DNA from: an uncultured Oscillibacter sp.
GTDB lineage: Bacteria > Bacillota > Clostridia > Oscillospirales > Oscillospiraceae
DNA length: 44,717 bases
Assembly (NCBI GenBank): GCA_905234565.1
Contig: CAJOHW010000008.1
Coordinates: forward strand, 847-45,563
Reading direction: 5' to 3'
The notes under the pieces were generated by a model, which worked only from the letters and a program-made list of their open reading frames with translations, was not told where the DNA came from and made no database searches. Positions 7,642 through 16,660 of the stretch are shown here, piece after piece. A program made the translations under genes and the position numbers. Within the stretch, counting starts at the first letter, position 1. Every line of letters begins with the position of its first letter.

Positions 7642-7725
7642 AACGCGCTCTCTTAGTTCTCCCACAGTTTAGGCCGATGACACGGCATCCAATGGCAAAT
7701 CTGATCCTTCACGCGGATGCACGTA
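7641..7725 (-). repeat. interspersed intergenic repeat, copy C
   Basis: Reading the minus strand, the segments GCGTGAAGGATCAGATTTGCC, then TGCCGTG, GGCCTAAA, TGTGG and AGAGAGCGCG line up in order and spacing with copy A at 4424. The inner inverted repeat is less well kept here. It sits between clpX and lon. Confidence 0.75.
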
Positions 7726-7744
7726 CGTTTCGATTTCCCGCGTT

Positions 7745-9052
7745 TCAGGACGCCGGACGGGCCCGGGCCTCCCCCGGATTCAGCTTTACCGTGTAGTTGA
7801 TCTTATCCGGGTTCCGGGTCAGCACCGGCTCCGCCGTGCCCTCCACGCATTCTTTTGTAATCAACACGTGGGCCACAGTGGGGTCGGAGGGCAGGTCGTA
7901 CATGAGCTTTGTCAGGATCCCTTCCATCACCGCCCGCAGTCCCCGGGCGCCGATGTTCCGCTCAATGGCCAGGTCCGCAATGGCGTCCAACGCCTCCGGC
8001 TCAAAGGCCAGATCCACGTTGTCATAGGCCAGCAGGGCCTGGTACTGCTTCACCAGGGCGTTTTTCGGTTCCTGCAAAATCCGCACCAGATCTTCCCGCT
8101 TTAAGGCGTTGAGAGGCGCAATCACCGGCAGACGGCCCACCAGTTCCGGAATCAGGCCGTATTTCAGAATGTCGTGGGGCTGGACCTCCCGGAGGATCCG
8201 GCTTACGTCCTTGTCCTTCTTCCCCTGGACGTTGGCCCCGAAGCCGATGCTCTTTTGGTCCAGACGCCGCTCGATGATCTTATCCAGTCCGTCGAAGGCC
8301 CCGCCGCAGATGAACAGGATGTTCTTGGTGTTCATCTGAATGAACTCCTGATGGGGGTGCTTCCGTCCCCCCTGGGGGGGCACGTTGGCCACGGTACCCT
8401 CCACGATTTTCAGCAGAGCCTGCTGGACCCCCTCCCCGGACACGTCCCGGGTAATGGACACGTTTTCGCTCTTGCGGGCGATCTTGTCGATCTCGTCCAC
8501 ATAGATGATGCCGTGTTCCGCCCGCTCCACGTCATAGTCCGCCGCCTGGACCAGCCGGGTCAGGATGTTCTCCACGTCGTCGCCCACGTAGCCGGCCTCC
8601 GTCAGGGTGGTGGCGTCGGCAATGGCGAAGGGCACCCGGAGGATCCGGGCCAGGGTCTGGGCGAACAGGGTTTTGCCGGAACCGGTGGGGCCCAGCATGA
8701 GGATGTTGCTCTTTTGCAGTTCCACATCCTCCCCGCCGCCGAAGTACACCCGCTTGTAGTGGTTGTACACCGCCACGGCCAGGGCGATCTTGGCCTCCTC
8801 CTGGCCGATGACGTACTGGTCCAAAATGCCCCGGATCTCCTGGGGAATCGGCAGGCGGTCAGGGATATCTTCCAAGGAGGAGATGTCCCCGCCCTCATAG
8901 CTGTCGTTGAGGATCCGCATACAAAGATGCACGCACTCGTCGCAGATCCGCACCCCCGGCCCCTCGATCATCATGTGGTTGGCCTTCTGCTTGCCGCAGA
9001 AGGAGCAGCGGATGGCCTTTCCCGGGCCGTTGTCAATCCTGTTTCGCTTCAT
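7745..9052 (-). CDS. clpX: ATP-dependent Clp protease ATP-binding subunit ClpX
   Basis: A 435-residue AAA+ unfoldase that feeds substrates to ClpP. The N-terminal zinc-binding domain shows [13 protein letters not shown] and [12 protein letters not shown] (four Cys). Walker A is GPTGSGKT, the pore loop region follows [13 protein letters not shown], and Walker B is [13 protein letters not shown]; the IGF loop for ClpP docking is present as [11 protein letters not shown] 9052 was chosen because homologues begin shortly before the zinc domain and GGAG lies 7 bases upstream; the start overlaps the end of clpP by 20 bases, suggesting translational coupling. Confidence 0.97.
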   Translation of the reverse strand: MKRNRIDNGPGKAIRCSFCGKQKANHMMIEGPGVRICDECVHLCMRILNDSYEGGDISSLEDIPDRLPIPQEIRGILDQYVIGQEEAKIALAVAVYNHYKRVYFGGGEDVELQKSNILMLGPTGSGKTLFAQTLARILRVPFAIADATTLTEAGYVGDDVENILTRLVQAADYDVERAEHGIIYVDEIDKIARKSENVSITRDVSGEGVQQALLKIVEGTVANVPPQGGRKHPHQEFIQMNTKNILFICGGAFDGLDKIIERRLDQKSIGFGANVQGKKDKDVSRILREVQPHDILKYGLIPELVGRLPVIAPLNALKREDLVRILQEPKNALVKQYQALLAYDNVDLAFEPEALDAIADLAIERNIGARGLRAVMEGILTKLMYDLPSDPTVAHVLITKECVEGTAEPVLTRNPDKINYTVKLNPGEARARPAS

Positions 9053-9653
9053 CGGGGTTCTCCGCGCTCTGGCTCTTGGTGGCGATAATCTTGTCAATCA
9101 GGCCGAATTCCAGCGCCTCCTGGGCGGACATGAAGTTGTCCCGCTCACAGGCGTCGGTGACTTCTTCCAGAGACTTGCCGGTGTTGGCGGCCAGAATCTC
9201 ATTCATGCGCTTTTTGATGGTCTCCAGCCGTTTCAGGTGTATGGCCATATCCGTGATCTGGCCCTGGGTGCCGGCGGAGGGCTGGTGGATCATAATCTCC
9301 GCGTTGGGCAGGGCAATGCGCTTGCTCTTGGTTCCGGCGGAGAGCAGGAACGCCCCCATGCTGGCGGCCAGTCCCACGCAGATGGTGGACACGTCGCACT
9401 TGACATACTGCATGGTGTCATAAATGGCCATGCCGTCGGTGACGGAGCCGCCGGGGCTGTTGATATAGAGCTGGATATCCTTGTCCGGGTCCTGGGCTTC
9501 CAGGTACAGCAGCTGGGCCACCACTAAGCTGGCGGTGGTGGCGTTGACCTCCTCCCCCAAAAAGACGATCCGGTCGTTCAGCAGCCGGGAAAAGATATCG
9601 TAGGAGCGCTCGCCCCGGTTGGTCTGTTCCACAACATACGGCACTAAACTCAT
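9033..9653 (-). CDS. clpP: ATP-dependent Clp protease proteolytic subunit ClpP
   Basis: A 206-residue serine peptidase that forms the proteolytic barrel used with ClpX. It begins [20 protein letters not shown], the typical start of bacterial ClpP. The catalytic triad is visible: Ser98 in [11 protein letters not shown], His123 in [11 protein letters not shown] and Asp172 in ACERDNFM. An AAGGAGGAG ribosome site precedes the ATG. It is the first gene of the clpP-clpX-lon-ysxC run, downstream of tig. Confidence 0.98.
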   Translation of the reverse strand: MSLVPYVVEQTNRGERSYDIFSRLLNDRIVFLGEEVNATTASLVVAQLLYLEAQDPDKDIQLYINSPGGSVTDGMAIYDTMQYVKCDVSTICVGLAASMGAFLLSAGTKSKRIALPNAEIMIHQPSAGTQGQITDMAIHLKRLETIKKRMNEILAANTGKSLEEVTDACERDNFMSAQEALEFGLIDKIIATKSQSAENPDEAKQD

Positions 9654-9720
9654 GAAAACTCCTCCTTACCGTTCTTCTTCCGCGGAAGTCCATCTTTAGC
9701 ACGAAGATATAACGCGCATC

Positions 9721-9729
9721 AGTATAACA
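9721..9729 (-). promoter_or_regulatory. probable extended -10 promoter of clpP
   Basis: On the minus strand TGTTATACT forms an extended -10 (TGnTATAAT type) about 70 bases before the clpP start. No good -35 and no CtsR-type operator are visible in the tig-clpP gap. Confidence 0.45.
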
Positions 9730-9764
9730 CGGTTCCCGGGGAAGAATGTGTCGATTTTGTAAAA

Positions 9765-11081
9765 TTAAGGATTCTCCTCCTGGGACGTCTCCTCCGCCTT
9801 GGGGATCTCCGTGGCGGTGGCGCTGTCCGCCACAATGGCAATGGCCTTGCGGGTGAGGACCTGGTTCTTCATCCGCTCCTTGGTAAAGTACTTCTTGATG
9901 GACTCCCCGTCCATGCCGGCCTCCTCCGCCAGTTTTGTGTACTCCGCCTCCACGTCCTCGTCCGTGGCTTCCAGGTTCTCCTCCTTGATGATGGCGGCCA
10001 CGGCCAGATCCATGCGCACCTGCCGCACTGCCGGATCCTGGGCGTCGGCTAAGAGCTTGGCCTCGTCGGTGCCGGTGATCCTCAGGTACTGCTCATAGGG
10101 GATCCCCTGCTGGCGGACCTGCATTTTTAGATTGTTCAGGAACTGCTGGGCCTGGTCTTCAATCAGCACGTCGGGGATCTCGGCGGTGATGCCCTCCGCC
10201 ACCTGTTCCATCAGCGCGTCCTCAAACTCCCGCTGGGCGGTACGCTCCCGCTCCTGGGCGATCTTCTCCCGCAGATCCGCCCGGAGTTCCTGCAAGGTGT
10301 CGAACTCGGACACGTCCTTGGCAAACTCGTCATCGATCTCCGGCACGTCCTTCTCCTTCACCTCATGGACCGTCACATGGAACACGGCGTCTTTGCCGGA
10401 GAGGTCCTTGGCGTAGTTCTCCGGGAAGGTCACCTGAATGTCCCGGCTGTCCCCGGCCTTCATGCCCTCGACCTGTTCCTCAAAGCCGGGAATGAAGCTG
10501 TGGGAGCCCAGTTCCAGGCTGAAGTTCTCCCCCTGGCCTCCCTCAAAGGGCTTGCCGTCTAAGAAACCCTCAAAGTCGATGACGGCGGTGTCCCCCTCCC
10601 GGGCCTCCCGGTCCACGCTGACCAGGCGGGTGTTCCGGTCGGAGAGCTGCTTGATCCGGGCGTCCACGTCCTCCTCCGTGGCCTCCACGTGGACCTTGGG
10701 GGCGGAGAGGCCCTTGTACTGGCCCAGCGTGACCTCCGGATACACGGGCACAAGGGCCTTAAAGGTGAAGCCCTGCCGGGTGATGTCCCCTTCCATGGAG
10801 AGTTTCGGCATCCCCACGGCCCGCAGTTCCTTCTCCGCAATGGCGGCGTCATAGGCGGCGGGGGCGGCCTCGTTGATGGCGTCCTCAAAGAACACCTCCA
10901 CGCCGTAGCGGGACTCGATGATTTTCCGGGGGGCCTTCCCTGGGCGGAACCCAGGCACCCGGAATCTTCTCCGCAGTTTCCGGTAGGCTTTTTCCAAGGC
11001 GGCCTCAAATTCCTCCGGCCCCACTTCCACCAGCAGCTCTACCTGGCTCTTTTCTGTTTTCTCACAGCTTTTGACATTCAT
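9765..11081 (-). CDS. tig: trigger factor
   Basis: A 438-residue ribosome-associated chaperone and prolyl isomerase that meets nascent chains at the exit tunnel. The N-terminal ribosome-binding signature VPGFRPGKAPRKIIE is present, followed by an FKBP-like isomerase domain (REGDTAVIDFEGFLDGKPF ... GSHSFIPGFEEQ) and a long helical C-terminal arm with a Glu-rich tail. Length fits the family. It lies directly upstream of clpP, the usual tig-clpP-clpX arrangement. A 13-bp perfect stem occupies its 5' leader. Confidence 0.97.
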   Translation of the reverse strand: MNVKSCEKTEKSQVELLVEVGPEEFEAALEKAYRKLRRRFRVPGFRPGKAPRKIIESRYGVEVFFEDAINEAAPAAYDAAIAEKELRAVGMPKLSMEGDITRQGFTFKALVPVYPEVTLGQYKGLSAPKVHVEATEEDVDARIKQLSDRNTRLVSVDREAREGDTAVIDFEGFLDGKPFEGGQGENFSLELGSHSFIPGFEEQVEGMKAGDSRDIQVTFPENYAKDLSGKDAVFHVTVHEVKEKDVPEIDDEFAKDVSEFDTLQELRADLREKIAQERERTAQREFEDALMEQVAEGITAEIPDVLIEDQAQQFLNNLKMQVRQQGIPYEQYLRITGTDEAKLLADAQDPAVRQVRMDLAVAAIIKEENLEATDEDVEAEYTKLAEEAGMDGESIKKYFTKERMKNQVLTRKAIAIVADSATATEIPKAEETSQEENP

Positions 11082-11123
11082 GACGATTACTCCTTTCCAT
11101 TTTTTACTGTGTATGACATTTTA

Positions 11124-11168
11124 TGAAACGCCGGGGGTGGGAACGATTTCACCCGCCCCGGCGTTTCA
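11124..11168 (-). promoter_or_regulatory. long perfect stem-loop in the tig leader
   Basis: TGAAACGCCGGGG (11124-11136) and CCCCGGCGTTTCA (11156-11168) pair over 13 bp, with a further four-base inner helix. There is no T run on either side. A -10-like TAGAAT (minus strand, 11182-11187) would place the RNA start just before the stem, so it may cap the 5' end of the tig mRNA (inference); the -35 is weak. Confidence 0.55.
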
Positions 11169-11222
11169 TTGGCAAGGCCCTATTCTACCATCCTTTTGCG
11201 GAAAATACCAGCCTTTTTTTCC

Positions 11223-11903
11223 CTAATCACAGATTTTTTTGGGCCGGAACCGCAGAAAATCGGCGGAAATCAGGGAAAACTCCGTGTTCTCCCAGATTCC
11301 CTCCCAGCGCCGCTGAATGGCGTAGCCGTGGAGGTGGCCGTAAAAGCACCGCTCCACCGGAAAGCGGCGGATGGTTTCCAGCAGTTCCGGGCACGCATAG
11401 CCCTGGTACAGGGGGGGATAGTGGAGGAAGCACAGGATGGGCCGGTCCCCCGCCGCCCGGAAAGAGGCCTCTAAGCGGCACACCTCCCGGTTCAAAACCT
11501 TCACGTTCTGGGGATCCTCCTCCAAAAACCAGCCCCGGGTGCCGCACAGGGCGTAGTCCCCGTACACGGCGCAGTTGTTGTGGAGAAAATCGAAGGTGGT
11601 GAAGTTCCGGTCCGCGAAAAACCGCTTCATCTTGGACACGGTGTTCCACCAGTAGTCGTGGTTCCCCTTCACCAGCAGTTTCCGGCAGGGAAAGGCGTCC
11701 AGGAAGCGGAAGTCCGCCTCCGCCTCCTCCAGGGTCATGCCCCAGGAGGTGTCCCCCGCCAGCACCAGCACGTCCTCCGGTGCCAGAGCGGACAGGGCCT
11801 CCCGGATCCGGTCCATGTAGCCCTCCCAGGCGGGGCCGAACACCTCCATGGACTTGTCCGCCGTGAAAGACAGGTGCAGATCGCCGATGGCGTACAGGGC
11901 CAT
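11223..11903 (-). CDS. calcineurin-like metallophosphoesterase
   Basis: A 226-residue cytoplasmic protein (no signal peptide) with all metal-binding motifs of the calcineurin superfamily: AIGDLHL, LAGDTSWG, VKGNHDYWW, a late histidine in CFLHYPP, and CFYGHLHG. GDTSWGM and NHDYWW match a small Clostridial phosphoesterase subfamily whose substrate is not known to me. The ATG follows AAAGGAGGGG. It lies 40 bases after thrC on the same strand and is probably co-transcribed. Confidence 0.9.
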   Translation of the reverse strand: MALYAIGDLHLSFTADKSMEVFGPAWEGYMDRIREALSALAPEDVLVLAGDTSWGMTLEEAEADFRFLDAFPCRKLLVKGNHDYWWNTVSKMKRFFADRNFTTFDFLHNNCAVYGDYALCGTRGWFLEEDPQNVKVLNREVCRLEASFRAAGDRPILCFLHYPPLYQGYACPELLETIRRFPVERCFYGHLHGYAIQRRWEGIWENTEFSLISADFLRFRPKKICD

Positions 11904-11943
11904 GCCGCCCCTCCTTTCCCATGCGTTTCCTTACGCGCTTTCT

Positions 11944-13431
11944 TTAGGACAGAAAGTCCAGCACTACCCGGTCCATCTCCGCCTTCTCCGCCGTCAGGGT
12001 AAAGCGGCGGTCCTTGCCGCGTAGGGCGGCTAAACGCTTGGGGACAGGCAGGCCCGTGACGGCGTGGAGCCGGTCCAAAAGATCCAGGCCGGAACCCTGA
12101 CCGCCCTCCCCGATGGCGTCCAGCACGTGGTCGCAGAACTTGTAGGGGGACGCCGTGGAGGCGAACACCGCCGGGGTTTCATCGCCTGTGGTCCGGCGGT
12201 ACTGGTCCAGCACGTCCGCCGCCACCGCCGTATGGGTGTCGATGAGATAGCGGTAGTCCTTCCAGTACCGGGCAATGGCGGCGGAGGTCCCCGCCTCATC
12301 GCAAAAGCCGCCCCAGAACTGCTCTGTCAGGGCTTCTTTCACCGCCGGGGACACCTCGTAGCGTCCCTCCCGGTTCAAGGCGTCCATCCATCCCCGGACC
12401 GCCGCCGTGTCCTCTCCCGACAGGGCAAAGAGCAGCCGTTCCAGGTTGGAGGACACCAGAATATCCATAGACGGGCTCATGGTGGTGTGGAAGGGCCGGT
12501 TTCGGTCATAAACGCCTGTGCGGAGGAAGTCCGTCAGCACGTCGTTGCGGTTGGAGGCGCAGATCAGCTTTCCTATGGGCAGGCCCATGCGTCCGGCGTA
12601 CCAGGCGGCTAAGATGTCCCCGAAGTTCCCCGTAGGGACGCAGAAGTGGACCGGATCCCCATAGGACAGGCTGCCGTCCCGGACAAGATCGCAGTAGGCG
12701 GAGACGTAGTACACGATCTGGGGCAGGATCCGGCCCCAGTTGATGGAGTTGGCGGAGGACAGGAAGTACCCCCGGCGGGACAGCTCTGTCCGGATTTCCG
12801 CGTCGGAGAACACCCGCTTGACTCCTGCCTGGGCGTCGTCAAAGTTCCCCTTCACGGCGCACACGCCCACATTGGCCCCCTCCTGGGTGACCATCTGGGC
12901 CTCCTGGACCTCCGACACCCCGTCTTTGGGATAGAATACCAGAATCCGGGTCTGGTCCACATCGGAGAAACCCTCCATGGCGGCCTTTCCCGTGTCCCCG
13001 GAGGTGGCCACCAGGATACAGGCGGTGCGGTCCTCCCCGGTCTTTTTCAAGGCGGCGGAGAGCAGCTGGGGCAGCATCTGTAAGGCCATATCCTTGAACG
13101 CGGAGGTGGGGCCGTGCCACAGTTCCAAACACCAGGTGTTGTCATTGATCCGCCGCACAGGGGCGGCGGCGGGATCATCGAACTTCTCCGGGCCGTAGGC
13201 GTTCTCCCCGAAGGACCGCAGTTCCGCCTCCGTGTAGTCCGTCAGGTACAGGGCCATAATCTTTGCCGCCCGGACCGCGTAGGGTTCCGGAATCAGGGCC
13301 TCTATGAACGTCCGGTCGATCTGGGGGATCCGGGTTGGTGTCAGCAGTCCCCCGTCCCGGGACAGCCCCATTTCCACGGCCTCTGCCCCGGAAAGCCGTA
13401 CGGTTTTGTCCCGTGTGCTCCAATATTCCAT
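11944..13431 (-). CDS. thrC: threonine synthase
   Basis: PLP enzyme that converts O-phosphohomoserine to threonine. It is of the long (about 495-residue) type. The PLP lysine lies in GPTSAFKDMALQ; the phosphate-binding and substrate segments ATSGDTGKAAMEGF and NSINWGRILPQIVYY are present, as is CVPTGNFGDILAAWYA. The N-terminal YWSTRDKTVRLSGAEAV helix is also characteristic. ATG 13431 was preferred to the TTG two codons upstream because GGGAGGG lies 7 bases before it. No other threonine gene is in the window. Confidence 0.96.
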   Translation of the reverse strand: MEYWSTRDKTVRLSGAEAVEMGLSRDGGLLTPTRIPQIDRTFIEALIPEPYAVRAAKIMALYLTDYTEAELRSFGENAYGPEKFDDPAAAPVRRINDNTWCLELWHGPTSAFKDMALQMLPQLLSAALKKTGEDRTACILVATSGDTGKAAMEGFSDVDQTRILVFYPKDGVSEVQEAQMVTQEGANVGVCAVKGNFDDAQAGVKRVFSDAEIRTELSRRGYFLSSANSINWGRILPQIVYYVSAYCDLVRDGSLSYGDPVHFCVPTGNFGDILAAWYAGRMGLPIGKLICASNRNDVLTDFLRTGVYDRNRPFHTTMSPSMDILVSSNLERLLFALSGEDTAAVRGWMDALNREGRYEVSPAVKEALTEQFWGGFCDEAGTSAAIARYWKDYRYLIDTHTAVAADVLDQYRRTTGDETPAVFASTASPYKFCDHVLDAIGEGGQGSGLDLLDRLHAVTGLPVPKRLAALRGKDRRFTLTAEKAEMDRVVLDFLS

Positions 13432-13461
13432 GGTCAATCCCTCCCGTTTTAGTGTGATAGG

Positions 13462-13824
13462 CTATTGAAAGGCATCGGGGAGATAGTCGATCCGCAGTTC
13501 CCCGTCCGGCAGGGCAAACACCTCCGCCACATCGAACCGGGCGGGGGCCTCCGGGGCCTTGGCGGCCAGCCACAGGGCAGCGGTTTTCCGCAGTTTCTCC
13601 TGTTTCCGGCGGTCCACCGCCTCCCGGGGCAGAATCCGGGAGCCCGCTTTGCGGAGTTTCACCTCCACAAAGCAGATCACATCGCCCTCCCGGGCCACCA
13701 GGTCCAATTCCCCGCAGCGGCACCGCCACTGGCGGTCCAGAATCTCACAGCCCCGGCCTTGCAGGTACGCCGCCGCCGCGTCCTCTCCCCGGTTCCCGGA
13801 CTGGCGGGGAAGTCCCCGGCTCAC
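13462..13824 (-). CDS. yraN: YraN family protein (UPF0102), predicted nuclease
   Basis: A 120-residue protein of the YraN family with a restriction-endonuclease-like fold. Key positions are visible: GNRGEDAAAAYLQGRGCEIL at the N-terminus, the Glu-Asp pair in CGELDLVAREGDVICFVEVK (D-xn-E-x-K type site) and the conserved RKQEKLRKTA helix. The biological role is unknown. GTG 13824 is proposed because it overlaps the rnhB stop (GTGA) and homologues start about there; ATG 13848 in the same frame is the alternative but has no ribosome site. Confidence 0.92.
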   Translation of the reverse strand: MSRGLPRQSGNRGEDAAAAYLQGRGCEILDRQWRCRCGELDLVAREGDVICFVEVKLRKAGSRILPREAVDRRKQEKLRKTAALWLAAKAPEAPARFDVAEVFALPDGELRIDYLPDAFQ

Positions 13825-14450
13825 GCCTTTCCCCGTTTTGCGGCCCATTTTTTCAGGAAGCTCTGACGGTGGGCGGGGCAGGGGCCGTACTGGTCCAAGC
13901 GTTCATAGTGGAGTTTCGTGCCGTAGCCCTTGTGCTGGGCGAAGGCGTATTGGGGATACTGGGGGTCCAGTTCTTTCACCACGTACCGATCCCGGCTCAC
14001 CTTGGCTAAGATGGACGCCGCCGCCACAGAGGCGCTGAGGGCGTCCCCGTCCACCAGCAGGCGGTGGGGGGACACAATGGCGGCGGACTGGCCGTGGTCC
14101 CGGCTGCCGTCGATGAGGGCCAGATCCGGCGGCAGGGACAGGCCGTTGATGGCCAGCTGCATGGCCCGGATCCGGGCGCTGAGGATGTCCGTTTCGTCGA
14201 TCTCCGCCGCCTCTACCCGGGCCACGCTCCATGCCTCCGCCACGGACGTGATCTCCCCGTACAGGGCCTCCCGCCGTTTCGGGGACAGCTTCTTGGAGTC
14301 GTTCAGGCCCCGCAGTTCGATCTCCCGGGGGAGAATCACGGCGGCGGCGTAGACCGGACCCGCCAAGGGTCCGGCCCCGGCCTCGTCGCACCCGCAGACG
14401 GTCCGGAACCCCTCCGCCCACAGCGCCCGCTCATAGGTCCACAGGTCCAT
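13821..14450 (-). CDS. rnhB: ribonuclease HII
   Basis: A 209-residue enzyme that nicks RNA-DNA hybrids and single ribonucleotides in DNA. The acidic active site is visible: CGCDEAGAGPLAGPVYAAAV holds the first Asp-Glu pair, then LNDSKKLSP, LIDGSRD and VDGDALSASVAAASILAKV with the later acidic residues. The C-terminal GYGTKLHYERLDQYGPCPAHR is typical. The start lies within the end of rbgA (20-base overlap). rbgA-rnhB-yraN is a frequent order in Firmicutes. Confidence 0.97.
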   Translation of the reverse strand: MDLWTYERALWAEGFRTVCGCDEAGAGPLAGPVYAAAVILPREIELRGLNDSKKLSPKRREALYGEITSVAEAWSVARVEAAEIDETDILSARIRAMQLAINGLSLPPDLALIDGSRDHGQSAAIVSPHRLLVDGDALSASVAAASILAKVSRDRYVVKELDPQYPQYAFAQHKGYGTKLHYERLDQYGPCPAHRQSFLKKWAAKRGKA

Positions 14451-15360
14451 GCTCCGCCTCCCCCGTTTCTGCTTCTCCCGTTGTGGTTTGAATGGCTTCC
14501 GGTTCTTCCAGAGTAAAGCGTCCCAGCTTGCCGGACCGGAACTCGTCTAAGGCCAAGCGGGCCATGCGCTCTGTGTCCGGTTCCCCGCCGGAGATCCGGC
14601 ACCCCCGGCGCACCGCCGCCGCTTTCAGCACTTCAAAGCCAGAAAGAACGGCGTTGTCCCCGCCCTCCGGCAGGGTTTCCAAACGAAACGCGGTTTTCAC
14701 CGCCTCCGGATACCGCCGGGACAGGTAGTTCAGGAGATGACAGGCCAAGGTCTCCGTGTCCAGCACCTCGTCCCGGACCGCCCCGGTAAAGGCCAAATGC
14801 AGCCCCGTCTCCTGATCCCCCAGTTTGGGCCACAGGATGCCGGGGGTGTCCAGCAGTTCCAGCCCCCGGTCCACCGTCACCCACTGTTTTCCCCGGGTGA
14901 CCCCGGGGCGGTCCTCCGCCTTGGCGCTTTTCCGGCCGGCTGCCCGGTTGATGAAGGTGGATTTCCCCACGTTGGGGATCCCCAGGACCATGACCCGGAC
15001 CACCCGGCCCGGCTGGCCCTTCTCCGTCCAGGCGCGGATCCGGTCTGACAGCAGTTCCCGCACGGCGTCGGGAAACCGCCGGATGCCCCTGCCGCTTTTG
15101 GAGTCGGTTTCCAGCACGGAGAGGCCCCGGCGCTGAAAGTACCGGCTCCACCGGGCCGTGGCCTCCGGATCCGCCTGATCCGCCCGGTTCAGCACCAGCA
15201 GCCGGGGCTTTCCCGCCGTCAGGGCGTCGATGTCCGGGTTCCGGCTGGACCGGGGGATCCGGGCGTCCAGGATTTCGCACACGCCGTGGACCTGCCGCAG
15301 GTCCGCCTCGATCATCCGCCGGGTTTTGGCCATATGGCCCGGATACCACTGGATGTTCAT
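14431..15360 (-). CDS. rbgA: ribosome biogenesis GTPase RbgA/YlqF
   Basis: A 309-residue circularly permuted GTPase that acts in late assembly of the 50S subunit. It starts MNIQWYPGHMAKTRRMIE, the family hallmark. G motifs occur in permuted order: G4 LNRAD, then G1 GIPNVGKST, G2 region RPGVTRGKQW, and G3 DTPGILWP. A C-terminal helical domain follows. The tail after about residue 290 is short, acidic and Thr/Glu-rich. The ATG overlaps the lepB stop (ATGA). Confidence 0.96.
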   Translation of the reverse strand: MNIQWYPGHMAKTRRMIEADLRQVHGVCEILDARIPRSSRNPDIDALTAGKPRLLVLNRADQADPEATARWSRYFQRRGLSVLETDSKSGRGIRRFPDAVRELLSDRIRAWTEKGQPGRVVRVMVLGIPNVGKSTFINRAAGRKSAKAEDRPGVTRGKQWVTVDRGLELLDTPGILWPKLGDQETGLHLAFTGAVRDEVLDTETLACHLLNYLSRRYPEAVKTAFRLETLPEGGDNAVLSGFEVLKAAAVRRGCRISGGEPDTERMARLALDEFRSGKLGRFTLEEPEAIQTTTGEAETGEAEHGPVDL

Positions 15361-15950
15361 AGGCGGGCAATCAGGCCGATGCGGCTGAAATCCCGCTTTT
15401 CCGTGGAGTAATCCTTCCCGGGGAACAGGACCATAGCCACCCGGCCGATGATATAGCGGGTATCCACGGTGCCCAGGCGGGAACTGCGGCTGTCTGTGGA
15501 GCCGTTGCGGTTGTCCCCCATGACGAAGATGCTGCCCTCCGGCACCGTCAGGGGAAAGGAGGTGCCCTCCTGGAGGAAGGTCAGTTCCCGGATATAGGGT
15601 TCGTCCAGCAGTTCCCCGTCCACATACACGGCCCCGTTGTCAAAGTCGATGTCCACGCTCTGGCCCCCCGTGGCGATGACCCGCTTCACCAGGGGCCGCT
15701 CGTTGAAGGAGCCCTTCCGGAAGATCACGATGTCCCCGTACCGGAAGTCCCGGTTGAGCATGGGGCTCAGCACCAGCACAACGTCTTTATCCTGCAAGGT
15801 GGGGACCATGGAGTGGCCGTCCACCCCCATGATCCGGAACGCGAAGATAAACAGGAAAATGACTATCAGGAAGGAGGAGAGGATCACGTCCACCCACTCA
15901 TAGATCTCCCGGCCCAGCCAGTTCTCCCGGGCCGGATTCTGTTCCGCCAC
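15357..15950 (-). CDS. lepB: signal peptidase I
   Basis: Membrane-bound peptidase that removes signal peptides from exported proteins. From GTG 15950 the protein has 197 residues, normal for Gram-positive type I peptidases: one N-terminal membrane helix (VILSSFLIVIFLFIFAF), the catalytic Ser47 in GHSMVPTL, Lys89 in ERPLVKRVIATGG, and the GDNRNGSTDSR box. The frame stays open to a GTG at 16025, but that start would overlap rplS and lie before the terminator at 15989; AGGAGG 10 bases before GTG 15950 supports the shorter form. Confidence 0.94.
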   Translation of the reverse strand: MAEQNPARENWLGREIYEWVDVILSSFLIVIFLFIFAFRIMGVDGHSMVPTLQDKDVVLVLSPMLNRDFRYGDIVIFRKGSFNERPLVKRVIATGGQSVDIDFDNGAVYVDGELLDEPYIRELTFLQEGTSFPLTVPEGSIFVMGDNRNGSTDSRSSRLGTVDTRYIIGRVAMVLFPGKDYSTEKRDFSRIGLIARL

Positions 15951-15988
15951 TTGTTTTCCGCCTCCTATCGCACTGTCCGCCACATGAG

Positions 15989-16014
15989 AAAACACAGGCG
16001 GACGCCTGTGTTTT
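15989..16014 (-). terminator. intrinsic terminator after rplS
   Basis: AAAACACAGGC and GCCTGTGTTTT form an 11-bp perfect stem around GGAC, ending in TTTTCTC on the minus strand. It lies right after the rplS stop and argues against a lepB start at 16025. Confidence 0.75.
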
Positions 16015-16021
16015 GCCTCGA

Positions 16022-16363
16022 TCACAGCTTCTCCTTGATTTTGGCGCTCTTGCCCACCCGGCCCCGGAGGTAATAGAGCTTGGCCCGGCGGACCACGCCG
16101 TGGCGCACAACCTCGATGCTGTCGATGGTGGGGGAGTGGAGGGGGAAGACCTTTTCCACGCCTACGCCGTAAGAGATGCGGCGGACGGTAATCGTCTCCG
16201 CAATGCCGCCGTGTTTCCGGGCGATGACCGTGCCCTCAAAGACCTGGATCCGCTCCCGGGAGCCCTCCTTGACCTTCACATGGACACGCACGGTGTCGCC
16301 GATGGCGACCTTGGGAGCTTCCTTTTGCAGGGCCTCCCGATTCAGTTCCGCAATGAGATCCAT
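16022..16363 (-). CDS. rplS: 50S ribosomal protein L19
   Basis: A 113-residue ribosomal protein at the 30S-50S interface. Recognisable segments are [56 protein letters not shown] and [23 protein letters not shown] 16363 follows AAAAAGGAGGAAACGGCA; the longer frame upstream to 16483 is not like L19 and is rejected. A promoter lies about 80 bases upstream, leaving a leader of roughly 70 bases that could hold the short L19 leader known from Firmicutes, which I cannot confirm by eye. Confidence 0.97.
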   Translation of the reverse strand: MDLIAELNREALQKEAPKVAIGDTVRVHVKVKEGSRERIQVFEGTVIARKHGGIAETITVRRISYGVGVEKVFPLHSPTIDSIEVVRHGVVRRAKLYYLRGRVGKSAKIKEKL

Positions 16364-16442
16364 TGCCGTTTCCTCCTTTTTCTCAGGCGTTCGTACCGGG
16401 AAAACCCTCCGGCAGAGGACCGCCCTTTTCCATAGCCCGACA

Positions 16443-16471
16443 AGTGTATCACAAAGTATCCCGGATTGCAA
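16443..16471 (-). promoter_or_regulatory. SigA promoter of rplS
   Basis: On the minus strand TTGCAA (16466-16471) and TACACT (16443-16448) are 17 bases apart. The -35 end reaches to within 9 bases of the antitoxin-remnant stop codon. Confidence 0.65.
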
Positions 16472-16479
16472 GCACAATT

Positions 16480-16638
16480 TCACTTATCTTTAAGTATCTC
16501 TCTTATGGCCTCTTGAAAAGTGCCGTACCTCTTATATTTATCCGGGTTGCAAAGCATTTCCTCGGCTTCTTTCAGAGCGGCGATGGTTTCGGCATTGAGG
16601 GCTTCGTCCATTCGGACGCTGAATGTAGCTTGTGCCAT
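16480..16638 (-). CDS. RelB/DinJ-like antitoxin, internally deleted remnant
   Basis: A 52-codon gene with a strong AGGAGG ribosome site 7 bases before ATG 16638. The start, [15 protein letters not shown], is the first strand and beginning of the ribbon-helix-helix domain of RelB/DinJ antitoxins. The rest, [20 protein letters not shown] then FQEAIREIL, resembles the C-terminal toxin-wrapping part. The roughly 35-45 residues normally between them (second helix and linker) are absent. No toxin gene is adjacent. It looks like an in-frame internal deletion of an orphan antitoxin that kept its promoter; whether it still binds anything is unknown. Family assignment is from motif memory. Confidence 0.65.
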   Translation of the reverse strand: MAQATFSVRMDEALNAETIAALKEAEEMLCNPDKYKRYGTFQEAIREILKDK

Positions 16639-16660
16639 ACCAGCACCTCCTCTTTATGTT

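Noticed and set aside
15951-16025. Longer lepB starting at GTG 16025
   Set aside because: It would overlap the rplS stop and begin upstream of a terminator stem; GTG 15950 has a good ribosome site and gives a normal protein length.
16364-16483. N-terminal extension of L19
   Set aside because: The extra residues are unlike L19 and include the leader; the true start has AAAGGAGG directly upstream.
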